A DNA stretch of 22,875 nucleotides. It comes from CAXRGH01 sp964230195 (GTDB taxonomy: Bacteria; Pseudomonadota; Gammaproteobacteria; Enterobacterales; Alteromonadaceae). The stretch spans positions 1 through 22,875 of the forward strand of contig CAXRGH010000270.1 of the NCBI GenBank assembly GCA_964230195.1, read 5' to 3'. A program made the translations under genes and the position numbers. The notes beneath the pieces are model-generated. The model was not told the DNA's origin. It saw only the letters and a list, made by a program, of their open reading frames with translations, and did no database searches. Position 1 is the stretch's first letter, and every line of letters starts with the position of its first letter. Below, in pieces: positions 1-8,272 of the stretch.

Positions 1-637
1 CATAGGGCACGGTAACATCTGTTTGTCCAGTGGCTTTCAAATACGCCATATGAATACCGTATTCGGTTTCACCTGCACGAAATGCAGCTTCAGCTTGATT
101 GTGTCCCAACACGGCAATACGCGTAGCCTCCCGCATGGACATCAACTCATAGTCTGTTTTATAGGCTCGGTGATAATGCAAATAGTGCATAACACGGTCA
201 GGGTTGACGTTGCTAAATCCTAAAGCGTTGGCAACATCAATGTACTCACCAATATAGGCAAATTTAGCTTTGTCGAACGGTAAATGTTTTTCTACCCCTT
301 CGGCTTTTTCAAGCATAATAATATTGAATTGGTCGACCCAAAAGTCGTTTGGTTCGTCTGGGACTTTATGCCAAAAGTCAACGGGACGATAAAATATCAA
401 AGTTGGCTTGTTTACACCATCCACGATGAGCCAACAATTCGGGTTGTCTACAATAGGTAACCAGGCTTTAAACTGAGGATTCACTTTAAACGGGTAATAG
501 GTGTCATCCAAGAAGTGGCGTTTCCCCTGCCCTGAATGAATAATCAATCCATCAATAGATTCCCGCTGCAAGGCTTCTTTCGTTCGTGTTTGAAGCGTTT
601 GGATGTGTTGACGAAAAGCGTCTTTAAGGTTTGCCAT
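1..637 (-). CDS. pepQ: Xaa-Pro dipeptidase PepQ (N-terminal part, cut by window edge)
   Basis: This cytoplasmic metallopeptidase splits dipeptides with a C-terminal proline. Only the first 212 or so residues are in the window; the family is usually about 440 long. The visible part is the N-terminal creatinase-like domain. It follows E. coli PepQ closely from memory, including the segments LIIHSGQ, YPFKVNPQFKAWLP, NCWLIVDGVNKP, MHYLHYHRAYKTDYEL and REATRIAVLGHNQAEAAFR. The metal-binding residues lie in the missing C-terminal half, so activity cannot be judged. The ATG at 637 has an AAGGAA ribosome site a few bases upstream. The gene follows the lytic transglycosylase on the same strand after 57 bases, with no convincing terminator between them. 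In many gammaproteobacteria pepQ is the direct divergent neighbour of fadBA; here one gene lies between them. Confidence 0.93.
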   Translation of the reverse strand, partial: MANLKDAFRQHIQTLQTRTKEALQRESIDGLIIHSGQGKRHFLDDTYYPFKVNPQFKAWLPIVDNPNCWLIVDGVNKPTLIFYRPVDFWHKVPDEPNDFWVDQFNIIMLEKAEGVEKHLPFDKAKFAYIGEYIDVANALGFSNVNPDRVMHYLHYHRAYKTDYELMSMREATRIAVLGHNQAEAAFRAGETEYGIHMAYLKATGQTDVTVPY

Positions 638-694
638 TGGAATTCCTTATTAATAGTTGCTATCTGCGTATGTTGGGCGGGAAATTCCCTAATG

Positions 695-2647
695 TTAAAT
701 GTTTCCTAAACCAAAATCACTTCGATGGATAAAGAGTTCAGGAAGTTCTGTAAAGATCCGTTGTTTGTCCGAGGTATCCAGCATCATGTCATAGATCTGA
801 TGATAGGCAATCACGCTCTTCACGTAATTGCGTGTTTCTTTAAAAGGAATAGTTTCAACCCATTGATCAAAACGTACTTTGTTTTCGGAAGGCGCCCATT
901 TCTTAACATTGCGCCAACCCGCATTATACGCTGCTGTGGCGAGTACGGGATTTCCGCCCATTTTACCCAATAGGTACTTTAAATAACGCGTACCGTATTT
1001 AACATTACTGCTTGGACGATATAAGGAACCCGCTGTGATCTTTTGACGCGATATGTATTCTGCAGTGCTCGGCAAGAGTTGCATCAGTCCACGTGCCCCT
1101 GCAGAAGATCGAGCGTCGGCAGAAAAAGCACTTTCTTTTCGTGCAATAGCAAATGCCCATGCAGGGTCAATATTAGCTGAATTGGCACTGCTGACTAGTA
1201 GCGATTTATAAGCGAGCGGAAATCGCCGCTTAACATCATTGTAGTAACCCGCTTTTACAAAAGTAGAGATGGCTTGTTCATGCCACCCCCAATTGTGTGC
1301 CAACACTGCGGCAACTTCTTGTTCCGCTTTACTTAAATTGGAAAGCAGATGTTGCCATTCTCGTCTTGCTTCAGTGTGCATCTCCAATTTAAAGAGTGCA
1401 TAAGCGCGTTGCGCGGATACATACCCCTCAATCCCACCAAGTTCAACCGCAGTAGGTTGTAGCGGCTGATCCACCAGCTGTAAGGGGGTAGATAAAAATT
1501 GACTGGCAAGAAATCCATAATAATGACGTTGTTGTGCAACATCTGATAATACTTTGGTGGCTTGACGAGTTTTTTTCTGCTGCTGCAAGCTCATGCCATA
1601 CCAATATTTTACGTACAATGGTTCGTGCTCAAATTGATTGCGCTTCTCAACAAAGGCAATCAACCCAGCCCAATCGTTCCGACGAATAGTATCTGATACA
1701 TACCATTGCAAAAGATTACCAGTGATATCTTTGTGCGGTATTTTTTCAAACCAATTTTTCGCAGCGGGATGCCCATTGACGGACAAACGTAACGCTAAGG
1801 TTTCATCCATAGCGGAGCGCTCTACTGGCGAAAAATCAAACAAGGCTTGATACTTCTGCCATAGCGAAATCGCGCTGTCAGCATCTCGCCAGATGAGTCG
1901 CTTGAGGCCGTATAAAATGATAGGTTTTTCGAGCTCTGGGTGGCCTTTTTTGAATGACTTTGTTTTTGCTAATGAAGCGGGCGAACGACGTGTCCGATAC
2001 CACAAATCCACTAGATATTTTTTTTTCTCACTTAATAACGTTCTGAGATAGGGAAGTAACGTATGATTGCCGCCATCAGCTGCTTTTACCACACGCTGCA
2101 TGATGAGGTCCTCTGTTACATATTTTTCATCAAATAAGCGCTTAAATAATGAATCACAGTTTTTCGGTTGGGATTTGCCAACGCTCCAGAGTGACTTCAC
2201 TTGCTCTTTGATACTGTCAAAGCTGGCCCCGTCTGACAACTGGTTCTGCAAGTAAAAACAATGAAAACTGGTATCGCTTGATGGTCTATAAAACTCATTA
2301 AACAGTGTGCTCTGCTTTTGTTTCTTTAGATAACTCAACCATTTTTTTCGTAACGGCCAATCAAGCGGAGACCCTTCATGACGTTTCAAAAATGAACGGA
2401 TCAGACTCTCATTCGCCAAATACGGATAACTCATGAGACGCTTCTGCACTAAGTAGGGATACAATGGATGGTTTTCTAATGAGTTAGCGAGCGACACAAA
2501 GGTTTTGCTTTGAGGACGCTCGGCTAGGCGGTATGCCTGCTCAAATCGCTCAAGGACGGTCATCTTTTCGTATTTCTTTGGTAACGCCATGCCAGTGTTA
2601 CTGACCAAAGCCAGTAACAATAGACCTGTACGCATCAAGATGCTCAA
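695..2647 (-). CDS. slt: Soluble lytic murein transglycosylase (Slt70 family)
   Basis: This periplasmic enzyme cleaves peptidoglycan between MurNAc and GlcNAc, forming 1,6-anhydroMurNAc. The 650 residues match the usual Slt70 length and order. A signal peptide (about residues 1-21, ending NTGMA before LPKK) is followed by a long helical ring domain (about 25-385), a linker domain (about 400-465) and a C-terminal lysozyme-like domain (about 480-620). The catalytic Glu is E505 in the ARKESAF motif. It is followed by the family segments GARGLMQLLPSTA, NVKYGTRYLKYLL, ATAAYNAGW and ETRNYVKSV. The start is uncertain: the TTG at 2647 has GAGG nine bases upstream, while the ATG at 2635 gives MRTGLLLLALVSN, still a signal peptide, but with a poor ribosome site. 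The gene diverges from fadB across 214 bases and lies upstream of pepQ. Confidence 0.93.
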   Translation of the reverse strand: MSILMRTGLLLLALVSNTGMALPKKYEKMTVLERFEQAYRLAERPQSKTFVSLANSLENHPLYPYLVQKRLMSYPYLANESLIRSFLKRHEGSPLDWPLRKKWLSYLKKQKQSTLFNEFYRPSSDTSFHCFYLQNQLSDGASFDSIKEQVKSLWSVGKSQPKNCDSLFKRLFDEKYVTEDLIMQRVVKAADGGNHTLLPYLRTLLSEKKKYLVDLWYRTRRSPASLAKTKSFKKGHPELEKPIILYGLKRLIWRDADSAISLWQKYQALFDFSPVERSAMDETLALRLSVNGHPAAKNWFEKIPHKDITGNLLQWYVSDTIRRNDWAGLIAFVEKRNQFEHEPLYVKYWYGMSLQQQKKTRQATKVLSDVAQQRHYYGFLASQFLSTPLQLVDQPLQPTAVELGGIEGYVSAQRAYALFKLEMHTEARREWQHLLSNLSKAEQEVAAVLAHNWGWHEQAISTFVKAGYYNDVKRRFPLAYKSLLVSSANSANIDPAWAFAIARKESAFSADARSSAGARGLMQLLPSTAEYISRQKITAGSLYRPSSNVKYGTRYLKYLLGKMGGNPVLATAAYNAGWRNVKKWAPSENKVRFDQWVETIPFKETRNYVKSVIAYHQIYDMMLDTSDKQRIFTELPELFIHRSDFGLGNI

Positions 2648-2745
2648 ACCTGATAACCTCTGCTGTTATAAATATTCACATTCATTAGCTCAGTGTACCT
2701 GTCTTTCTCATAAAAGCGACTATCATTTTAAAGAGTTTACAGACC

Positions 2746-2767
2746 AATTCAAACATATGTTTGAATT
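2746..2767. promoter_or_regulatory. Perfect 22-bp palindrome, probable PsrA-type operator of fadBA
   Basis: The core TTCAAACATATGTTTGAA, with two more matched bases on each side, is a perfect inverted repeat. It fits the CAAAC-N4-GTTTG pattern known for PsrA, the TetR-family fatty-acid sensor that represses beta-oxidation genes in many gammaproteobacteria. It ends 94 bases before the fadB start and covers a possible -35 element, as expected for a repressor site. The palindrome is seen directly; naming PsrA as the binder is inference, because no psrA gene is in the window. Confidence 0.7.
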
Positions 2768-2790
2768 TTGTTGAATTTTTAAATTATATC
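2761..2790 (+). promoter_or_regulatory. Candidate fadB promoter
   Basis: TTGAAT (2761-2766) and TATATC (2785-2790) are 18 bases apart, and each matches the sigma-70 consensus at four of six positions. The -35 lies inside the right arm of the palindrome at 2746-2767. The call is by eye only. The surrounding AT-rich stretch offers other choices. Confidence 0.35.
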
Positions 2791-2861
2791 GTTAAGTATT
2801 GCAATCGTGTTAACGAAAAGTTGTCAACCTTCATGGCCTGAATGCCAATAGGAGAATAATT

Positions 2862-5015
2862 ATGATTTTTGAAGGCGCTAGCCTGACAGTGACTCTTAGA
2901 GAGTCACAGCTTGCCGACGTTGTATTTGACGCTCAAGGTTCAGTCAATAAATTTGACCAATCCACATTAAAGGAACTTACCTCCGCACTTGACGCTATGC
3001 GAAATCACGCTGATATCAAAGGCGCGATGTTTCGCTCTAACAAGCCTACCTTTATTGTAGGTGCTGATATTACTGAATTTAATCAATTGTTTAAGTTGCC
3101 AAAAGCCGAAATGCTGCATTGGTTGTCATCAACGTCAGACCTATTCACACAGATTGAAGACCTACCTTTTCCTACCATCAGTGTGTTAAATGGATTTGCC
3201 TTAGGTGGTGGTTTTGAACTTGCCCTCTCAACGGATTTTCGTATCGCCGACTCTACCGCTAAAGTAGGACTTCCTGAGGTCAAACTCGGGTTAATGCCAG
3301 GCTTTGGTGGCTCAGTTAGATTACCTCGCGTGATTGGCGCCGACAATAGTGTTGAATGGATGACAACGGGTAGAGAATATCGCAGTGACGCGGCATTTGC
3401 AGTTGGTGCGGTAGATGCGGTAACCCAACCAGAATCTCTAGTAGACGCTGCGACTGATATGCTGAAATCTGCCATTTCTGGCGATCTTGATTGGCAATCA
3501 AGACGAGCTCAAAAACTTAATCCATTACCACTGAGCCAAAACGAAGCCATGATGAGTGCAGTGACCACCAAAGGGATGGTGTTTGCACAAGCGGGGAAAC
3601 ACTACCCAGCGCCTATGGTGATCGTTGAGAGTGTTGCTAAAGCGGCAGGTGCAGGCCGTGCTGATGCTTTATTGATTGAACAAGAGGGATTCTGGCAACT
3701 GTCGACCACGAGTGAAAGTGCGGCGCAAATTGGTATTTTCCTTGCTGATCAACGTGTGAAGGCTACTGCGAAGGGTTATGCGAAAGGCAGCTCATCGTCT
3801 ATCAAGAGTGCTGCTGTTTTGGGCGCTGGTATTATGGGCGGGGGTATCGCCTACCAATCAGCGGTCAAAGGTGTCCCTGCCGTGATGAAAGATATTCGTC
3901 AAGAAGCCCTTGATCTCGGCATGAAAGAGGCAAGCTCTATTCTTCTGAAAGGGATGAAGCGAGGCAAAGTTAAGCCAGAAAAAATGGCGGCGACGCTGGC
4001 TAATATTACTCCGACACTTCAACTTGATGCAGTATCTGACGTCGATGTTGTCGTTGAAGCTGTAGTGGAAAACCCAGCAGTAAAGAGTGCAGTGTTAGCA
4101 GAAACGGAAGCAGCAATCTCGGATAACGCGATTTTATGTTCCAATACCTCTACTATCTCAATCGACCATCTTGCGAAAGCGGTGAAACGCCCTGAGAACT
4201 TTTGTGGGATGCATTTCTTTAACCCCGTTCATAGAATGCCGTTGGTGGAAATTATTCGAGGTGAAAAAACGTCAGACGAAACGATAGCCAAGGTCGTTGC
4301 TTACAGCCTTCAAATGGGTAAGACCCCCATTGTAGTGAATGATTGTCCGGGCTTCTTTGTCAATCGCGTGTTATTTCCATACTTTGCCGGCTTCAGCCAG
4401 CTAATTCTTGACGGTGCGGATTTTGTCGCCGTTGATAAAGTCATGGAAAAAATATTTGGTTGGCCTATGGGTCCCGCCTTTTTACTTGACGTGGTAGGCA
4501 TTGATACCGCTGATCACGCAGCTCACGTGATGGCTGACGGGATACCGGAACGCTTAAGTTTAATTGAAAACGATCCAACACAATTATTGTTTAAGGCGCA
4601 GCGCCTCGGTCAGAAAAATGGAAAGGGCTTCTACAACCATGGCTTAGACAAGCGCGGAAAACCCATGAAAACGCCAGCTGAAGAAGCTTACGAATTGATT
4701 AAACCCCATTGTAAACCTCAACAGTCGTTTGAAACTGATGACATCATCGCAAGATTGATGATCCCAATGATTAACGAATCAGTGCGTTGTTTAGAAGAAG
4801 GTATTGTGGCCTCACCCGAGGAAGCCGATATGGCGTTACTGTATGGCCTAGGCTTCCCTCCCTTTAGAGGCGGTGTATTCCGTTACATTGAAACTCTTGG
4901 TATTGCTAATTTTGTTGAGCTTGCTGCTCAATACGAGCACTTGGGTCCTATGTATGTACTCACTGACACGCTTAAATCTATGGCCACTAATGGTCAACAT
5001 TACTTTAACCAATAA
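2862..5015 (+). CDS. fadB: Fatty acid oxidation complex alpha subunit FadB
   Basis: This multifunctional alpha subunit of the aerobic beta-oxidation complex carries enoyl-CoA hydratase/isomerase and L-3-hydroxyacyl-CoA dehydrogenase activities. The 717 residues match the FadB length. The N-terminal crotonase domain (about 1-190) has both hydratase glutamates at the E. coli positions, E119 in GGGFELALSTDFRIA and E139 in GLPEVKLGLMPGFGG. The dehydrogenase NAD-binding fold begins near residue 315 with LGAGIMGGG, and its catalytic His is H451 in MHFFNPVHRMPLVEI. C-terminal helical repeats run to about 710. The ATG at 2862 has GGAGAA seven to twelve bases upstream. fadA starts 12 bases after the stop, so the two form one operon and should assemble as an alpha2beta2 complex. 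Confidence 0.97.
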   Translation: MIFEGASLTVTLRESQLADVVFDAQGSVNKFDQSTLKELTSALDAMRNHADIKGAMFRSNKPTFIVGADITEFNQLFKLPKAEMLHWLSSTSDLFTQIEDLPFPTISVLNGFALGGGFELALSTDFRIADSTAKVGLPEVKLGLMPGFGGSVRLPRVIGADNSVEWMTTGREYRSDAAFAVGAVDAVTQPESLVDAATDMLKSAISGDLDWQSRRAQKLNPLPLSQNEAMMSAVTTKGMVFAQAGKHYPAPMVIVESVAKAAGAGRADALLIEQEGFWQLSTTSESAAQIGIFLADQRVKATAKGYAKGSSSSIKSAAVLGAGIMGGGIAYQSAVKGVPAVMKDIRQEALDLGMKEASSILLKGMKRGKVKPEKMAATLANITPTLQLDAVSDVDVVVEAVVENPAVKSAVLAETEAAISDNAILCSNTSTISIDHLAKAVKRPENFCGMHFFNPVHRMPLVEIIRGEKTSDETIAKVVAYSLQMGKTPIVVNDCPGFFVNRVLFPYFAGFSQLILDGADFVAVDKVMEKIFGWPMGPAFLLDVVGIDTADHAAHVMADGIPERLSLIENDPTQLLFKAQRLGQKNGKGFYNHGLDKRGKPMKTPAEEAYELIKPHCKPQQSFETDDIIARLMIPMINESVRCLEEGIVASPEEADMALLYGLGFPPFRGGVFRYIETLGIANFVELAAQYEHLGPMYVLTDTLKSMATNGQHYFNQ

Positions 5016-5027
5016 GGAGCCACTAAG

Positions 5028-6191
5028 ATGAATGAAGTTGTTATTATTGATTGCGTCCGCACTCCAATGGGGCGTTCAAAAGCGGGCATGTTCCGTAACG
5101 TACGTGCCGAAACCTTGTCAGCACATCTAATGCAATCCTTGTTAGTGAGAAACCCTAATCTTGATCCCTCAATCATTGACGACATCATTTGGGGCTGCGT
5201 ACAGCAAACGAAAGAGCAAGGCTTTAATATTGCACGTAATGCCCAACTACTGACGGATATTCCGCGCTCAGTGCCTGCAGTAACCGTCAATCGCCTTTGT
5301 GGATCGTCGATGCACGCGTTGCACGACGCAGCCAAGGGAATTTTAAGTGGTCAAGGTGATTGCTACCTGATCGGCGGCGTTGAGCACATGGGGCATGTGC
5401 CGATGAATTTCAATTTAGATTTCCACCCAGGTTTAGCACGATTCACAGCAAAGGCATCAGGTAATATGGGCTTAACAGCCGAGTTACTCGGAAAACAAAA
5501 TCAAATATCACGTGAAATGCAAGATGCTTTTGCTGCGCGCTCCCACCAACGAGCTTTCGCTGCGCAACAAGCCGGCGATTGGGACAATGAAATTGTTGCC
5601 ACCGAAGGTCATAGTGTCAATGGTGCACTTCAATTAATGAAACACGATGAAGTGATTCGCCCCGACTGCACAGTTGAAGGTTTAGCCGGGTTAAGGCCGG
5701 TATTTGATCCCGCTAACGGTACCGTTACCGCGGCAAGTGCATCAGCGCTATCAGATGGCGCCTCTGCCATGTTGGTGATGTCTGCTAGTAAGGCAAAAGC
5801 GCTAGGATTGACACCACGAGCTAAGATCAGAAGTATGGGGGTTGCAGGCTGTGATGCTGCCATCATGGGATTTGGGCCTGTACCATCAACCCAGCAAGCA
5901 CTGAAGCGCGCAGGATTAACCATGGATGATATTGAGATTGCTGAGTTTAACGAAGCATTTGCTGCTCAAGCGCTATCTTGTATCAAGCAACTGGGTTGGT
6001 TGGACTGTTATGATGAAAAAGTGAATCTGAACGGTGGTGCGATTGCACTTGGACATCCATTAGGATGCTCAGGCTCGCGTATCAGTGGAACGTTAATCAA
6101 TTTAATGGAAAGAGAGGACAAACAGCTTGGTCTAGCGACCATGTGTATCGGTCTTGGCCAAGGTATCGCTACGGTATTCGAGCGAGTCTAA
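5028..6191 (+). CDS. fadA: 3-ketoacyl-CoA thiolase FadA (beta subunit)
   Basis: This thiolase performs the last step of each beta-oxidation cycle, splitting 3-ketoacyl-CoA with free CoA to give acetyl-CoA and a shortened acyl-CoA. The 387 residues equal the E. coli FadA length. The catalytic residues are all present: the acyl-accepting C91 in NRLCGSSMHALHDA, H343 in GGAIALGHPLGCSGSR, and C373 in MCIGLGQGIA. The ribosome site AAGGAG lies just before the ATG at 5028, between it and the fadB stop. A strong hairpin at 6213-6234 follows the gene, so fadBA appears to end here as a two-gene operon. Confidence 0.97.
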   Translation: MNEVVIIDCVRTPMGRSKAGMFRNVRAETLSAHLMQSLLVRNPNLDPSIIDDIIWGCVQQTKEQGFNIARNAQLLTDIPRSVPAVTVNRLCGSSMHALHDAAKGILSGQGDCYLIGGVEHMGHVPMNFNLDFHPGLARFTAKASGNMGLTAELLGKQNQISREMQDAFAARSHQRAFAAQQAGDWDNEIVATEGHSVNGALQLMKHDEVIRPDCTVEGLAGLRPVFDPANGTVTAASASALSDGASAMLVMSASKAKALGLTPRAKIRSMGVAGCDAAIMGFGPVPSTQQALKRAGLTMDDIEIAEFNEAFAAQALSCIKQLGWLDCYDEKVNLNGGAIALGHPLGCSGSRISGTLINLMEREDKQLGLATMCIGLGQGIATVFERV

Positions 6192-6212
6192 TCCATTCCT
6201 TAGATAAACATT

Positions 6213-6240
6213 AGCCACCGCAATTACGGTGGCTTTCGTT
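6213..6240. terminator. Hairpin terminator between fadA and the aldehyde dehydrogenase gene
   Basis: AGCCACCG (6213-6220) pairs perfectly with CGGTGGCT (6227-6234) around a six-base loop. On the plus strand it is followed by TTCGTTT, so it suits fadA best. It also lies just beyond the stop of the convergent gene, where the tail AATGTTT is weaker. It could serve both directions. Confidence 0.8.
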
Positions 6241-7616
6241 TAAAATCGACGCAGCCAGTTCATGAGACTGGCTTTTTTCTGTGTGAACGGTGGATAACGC
6301 ACTGGTACATCAAACGCAAAGTAGCGTTTCATTACCGATTTTTGATGTGAGAAAGTATCAAAGCCAAATTTGCCTGCGTAACGTCCCATACCGCTATCAC
6401 CCACACCTCCAAAAGGTAATTTATGGTTAGCCATGAACATCATGCCATCATTAATACACATATTACCCGCGGATATCTCAGTGACAACACGCTCCTGAAA
6501 TTGACTGTCGCGACTATAACAATAGGTTGCCAAAGGTTTATCACCTACCTTCACAAACGTTACCATATCATCCACATTATCTACTGGAATGATGGGTAAG
6601 ATGGGACCAAAAATTTCCTCTTTCATCAGAGAACTTTTAGGGTCAGGTGCGAGCACAAGGGTCGGTGCCAAGTAGCGTGACTCATCGTTATGTTGACCAC
6701 CCCAAATAATATTTTGGTCTTTCAGTAGACTAACTAGACGCTTTTGTTGCTTTTGAGAAATGACTCGGCCGTAATCGGCACTTTTTTCTGCATTATTACC
6801 ATAAAATTTCACTAGTGTGTGTTTAATGGCATCAATCAGAGCTGATGCTTTCGATTGGTGAACCATGACGTAATCGGGCGCAATACAGGTTTGTCCAGCA
6901 TTAAGCCATTTACTCCAGACGATACGACGCGCAGTCATTTCAATATCGCAGGTATCGTCAACTAAACAAGGTGATTTTCCGCCAAGTTCTAGCGTTACTG
7001 GTGTGAGATGCGGTGCTGCGGCAGCCAACACCTTCTTTCCAATCGTCCCGCTACCAGTATAAAAAATATGATCAAAACGATGCGTCAGCAAACTTGCCGC
7101 AACCTCTCCATCGCCTTCAACACAGATCACCGCTGATGGGTCGAGATACTTTGGTAAATACTCCATTAACCACTGGGAGGTTGCACTCGCGATTTCTGAT
7201 GGTTTCACAACGGCACAATTTCCGGCGGCAATCGCAGCAAGCAACGGCCTGACCAAAAGATTAAACGGATAATTATAAGCACCCAAAACACAAACCACTC
7301 CGAGGGGTTCAGGCTGGATCCAGCTGCGTGCTGGCCACGTCAACATAGGCGATGGAACTCGGCGAGGGCGCATCCAACGTTTTAAATGTTTTCGAATATA
7401 TTGAATGTCATTCTCAATAACTGATGTTTCCGCGATGTTAGCTTCAAAGTCGCATTTTCCTAAATCACTTTTTAACGCAGCATGAATCTGCTCACGATGC
7501 TCAACAATCATTTTTTCGAGTTGCGATAACTGTGTCAGTCGCCATTCAATTGAGCGCGTAGCTCCGCTATTGAAAGTCTCTCTTAACAACTTTATGCTAG
7601 ACTCAAGCTGGGTCAT
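6240..7616 (-). CDS. Aldehyde dehydrogenase, ALDH3 / coniferyl- or fatty-aldehyde type
   Basis: This NAD(P)-dependent enzyme should oxidise aldehydes to carboxylic acids. Visible family landmarks are N115 in GAYNYPFNL, the FYTGSG nucleotide-binding segment (185-190), the general base E210 in TLELGGKSP, the catalytic C244 in NAGQTCIAPDY, the EEIFGPILP motif, and LPFGGVGDSGMGRYAGKFGF. The 458-residue length, without a longer N-terminal domain, and the C-terminal RYPPFTQKK tail point to the ALDH3 group, which includes bacterial coniferyl aldehyde and long-chain fatty aldehyde dehydrogenases. The fadBA neighbours make a fatty aldehyde substrate attractive, but the gene is convergent with fadA rather than in its operon, so this is inference. 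The ATG at 7616 has an AGAGGA ribosome site. Confidence 0.92.
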   Translation of the reverse strand: MTQLESSIKLLRETFNSGATRSIEWRLTQLSQLEKMIVEHREQIHAALKSDLGKCDFEANIAETSVIENDIQYIRKHLKRWMRPRRVPSPMLTWPARSWIQPEPLGVVCVLGAYNYPFNLLVRPLLAAIAAGNCAVVKPSEIASATSQWLMEYLPKYLDPSAVICVEGDGEVAASLLTHRFDHIFYTGSGTIGKKVLAAAAPHLTPVTLELGGKSPCLVDDTCDIEMTARRIVWSKWLNAGQTCIAPDYVMVHQSKASALIDAIKHTLVKFYGNNAEKSADYGRVISQKQQKRLVSLLKDQNIIWGGQHNDESRYLAPTLVLAPDPKSSLMKEEIFGPILPIIPVDNVDDMVTFVKVGDKPLATYCYSRDSQFQERVVTEISAGNMCINDGMMFMANHKLPFGGVGDSGMGRYAGKFGFDTFSHQKSVMKRYFAFDVPVRYPPFTQKKASLMNWLRRF

Positions 7617-7643
7617 ATATGATCCTCTTATAATGGTAAAACT

Positions 7644-7666
7644 AATAAAACCACATTGGGTTTATT
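7644..7666. repeat. Imperfect inverted repeat overlapping a candidate aldehyde dehydrogenase promoter
   Basis: AATAAAACC and GGGTTTATT form nine-base arms with one mismatch around ACATT. On the minus strand TTTACA (7673-7668) and TTTTAT (7650-7645), 17 bases apart, make a plausible sigma-70 promoter for the aldehyde dehydrogenase; its -10 and spacer lie inside the repeat. It may be an operator, but no regulator gene is adjacent. Confidence 0.3.
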
Positions 7667-7680
7667 CTGTAAATGCTGTT

Positions 7681-7695
7681 GTAAGCTAAGCTTAC
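7681..7695. repeat. 15-bp palindrome upstream of the DUF3016 gene
   Basis: GTAAGCT and AGCTTAC flank a single central base, giving seven-base arms. It ends 19 bases before the preferred start of the DUF3016 gene, close to its ribosome site. It may be a regulator-binding site or chance; I do not recognise the motif. Confidence 0.3.
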
Positions 7696-7714
7696 GTTAT
7701 TGTTGGAGATTAAG

Positions 7715-8260
7715 ATGATGATAAAGTTTAATTTGTTAGGCGGCCTATTGGTAATGTTAGCCACCAGCCTACATCTTGGTGCGAGCGAGCCAGATGTTAG
7801 CGAAGAGAGTCAACCGGACATGAGTGCTGTTCGAATAGAATGGAAAGATCCTGAAAATTATTTTGATGTTGAGAGTGCAGATGGCTTTGATGAGGATTTT
7901 CGTGACAATGTCTTTTTCCAATTAGAAAAGCATATTAAAAAAATCGCTAAGCAATTACCGGAAGGGCAGCGCCTAAAAATGGTCGTCACTGATCTTGATC
8001 TTGCTGGACGACTATGGCCGGGAATGTTTTATGGATTTAACGGCGGCAATGACGTGCGTATTGTTAAAACGGTGGATTTCCCGCGAGTAGAATTTCAATA
8101 TGAGCTTACCGATGAACAAGGCGCAATGGTCATTTCTGGCGATGAAAACCTCAGAGATATGGGGTTCCAACAACGCGTCAGCCGTGTCTTTCGAAGCGAC
8201 CCTCTACGTTATGAGAAAGCAATGATAGAGCGCTGGATGAGAGCCACGTTAATCAACTGA
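7715..8260 (+). CDS. Exported DUF3016 family protein
   Basis: Function unknown. The protein has a hydrophobic N-terminal signal (FNLLGGLLVMLATSLHLGA, cleavage likely before SEPDV) and an acidic mature part, so it is probably periplasmic. Features I associate with DUF3016 are VRIEWKDPENYFDV, the FRDNVFFQLEKHI helix, LPEGQRLKMVVTDLDLAGR, DVRIVKTVDFPRVEFQYEL and the SDPLRYEKAMIERWM tail. The 182-residue length is typical for this family. Two TTG codons open the frame at 7700, but GGAG at 7705-7708 points to the ATG pair at 7715 and 7718. The gene diverges from the aldehyde dehydrogenase and is convergent with the 104-residue gene, 12 bases between stops. Its neighbours give no clear hint of a role. 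Confidence 0.8.
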   Translation: MMIKFNLLGGLLVMLATSLHLGASEPDVSEESQPDMSAVRIEWKDPENYFDVESADGFDEDFRDNVFFQLEKHIKKIAKQLPEGQRLKMVVTDLDLAGRLWPGMFYGFNGGNDVRIVKTVDFPRVEFQYELTDEQGAMVISGDENLRDMGFQQRVSRVFRSDPLRYEKAMIERWMRATLIN

Positions 8261-8272
8261 GGCTAACAGCAT

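Noticed and set aside
3083..3501. Open frames antisense to fadB
   Set aside because: They overlap the well-conserved crotonase domain of FadB, have no recognisable protein features and no fitting start signals.
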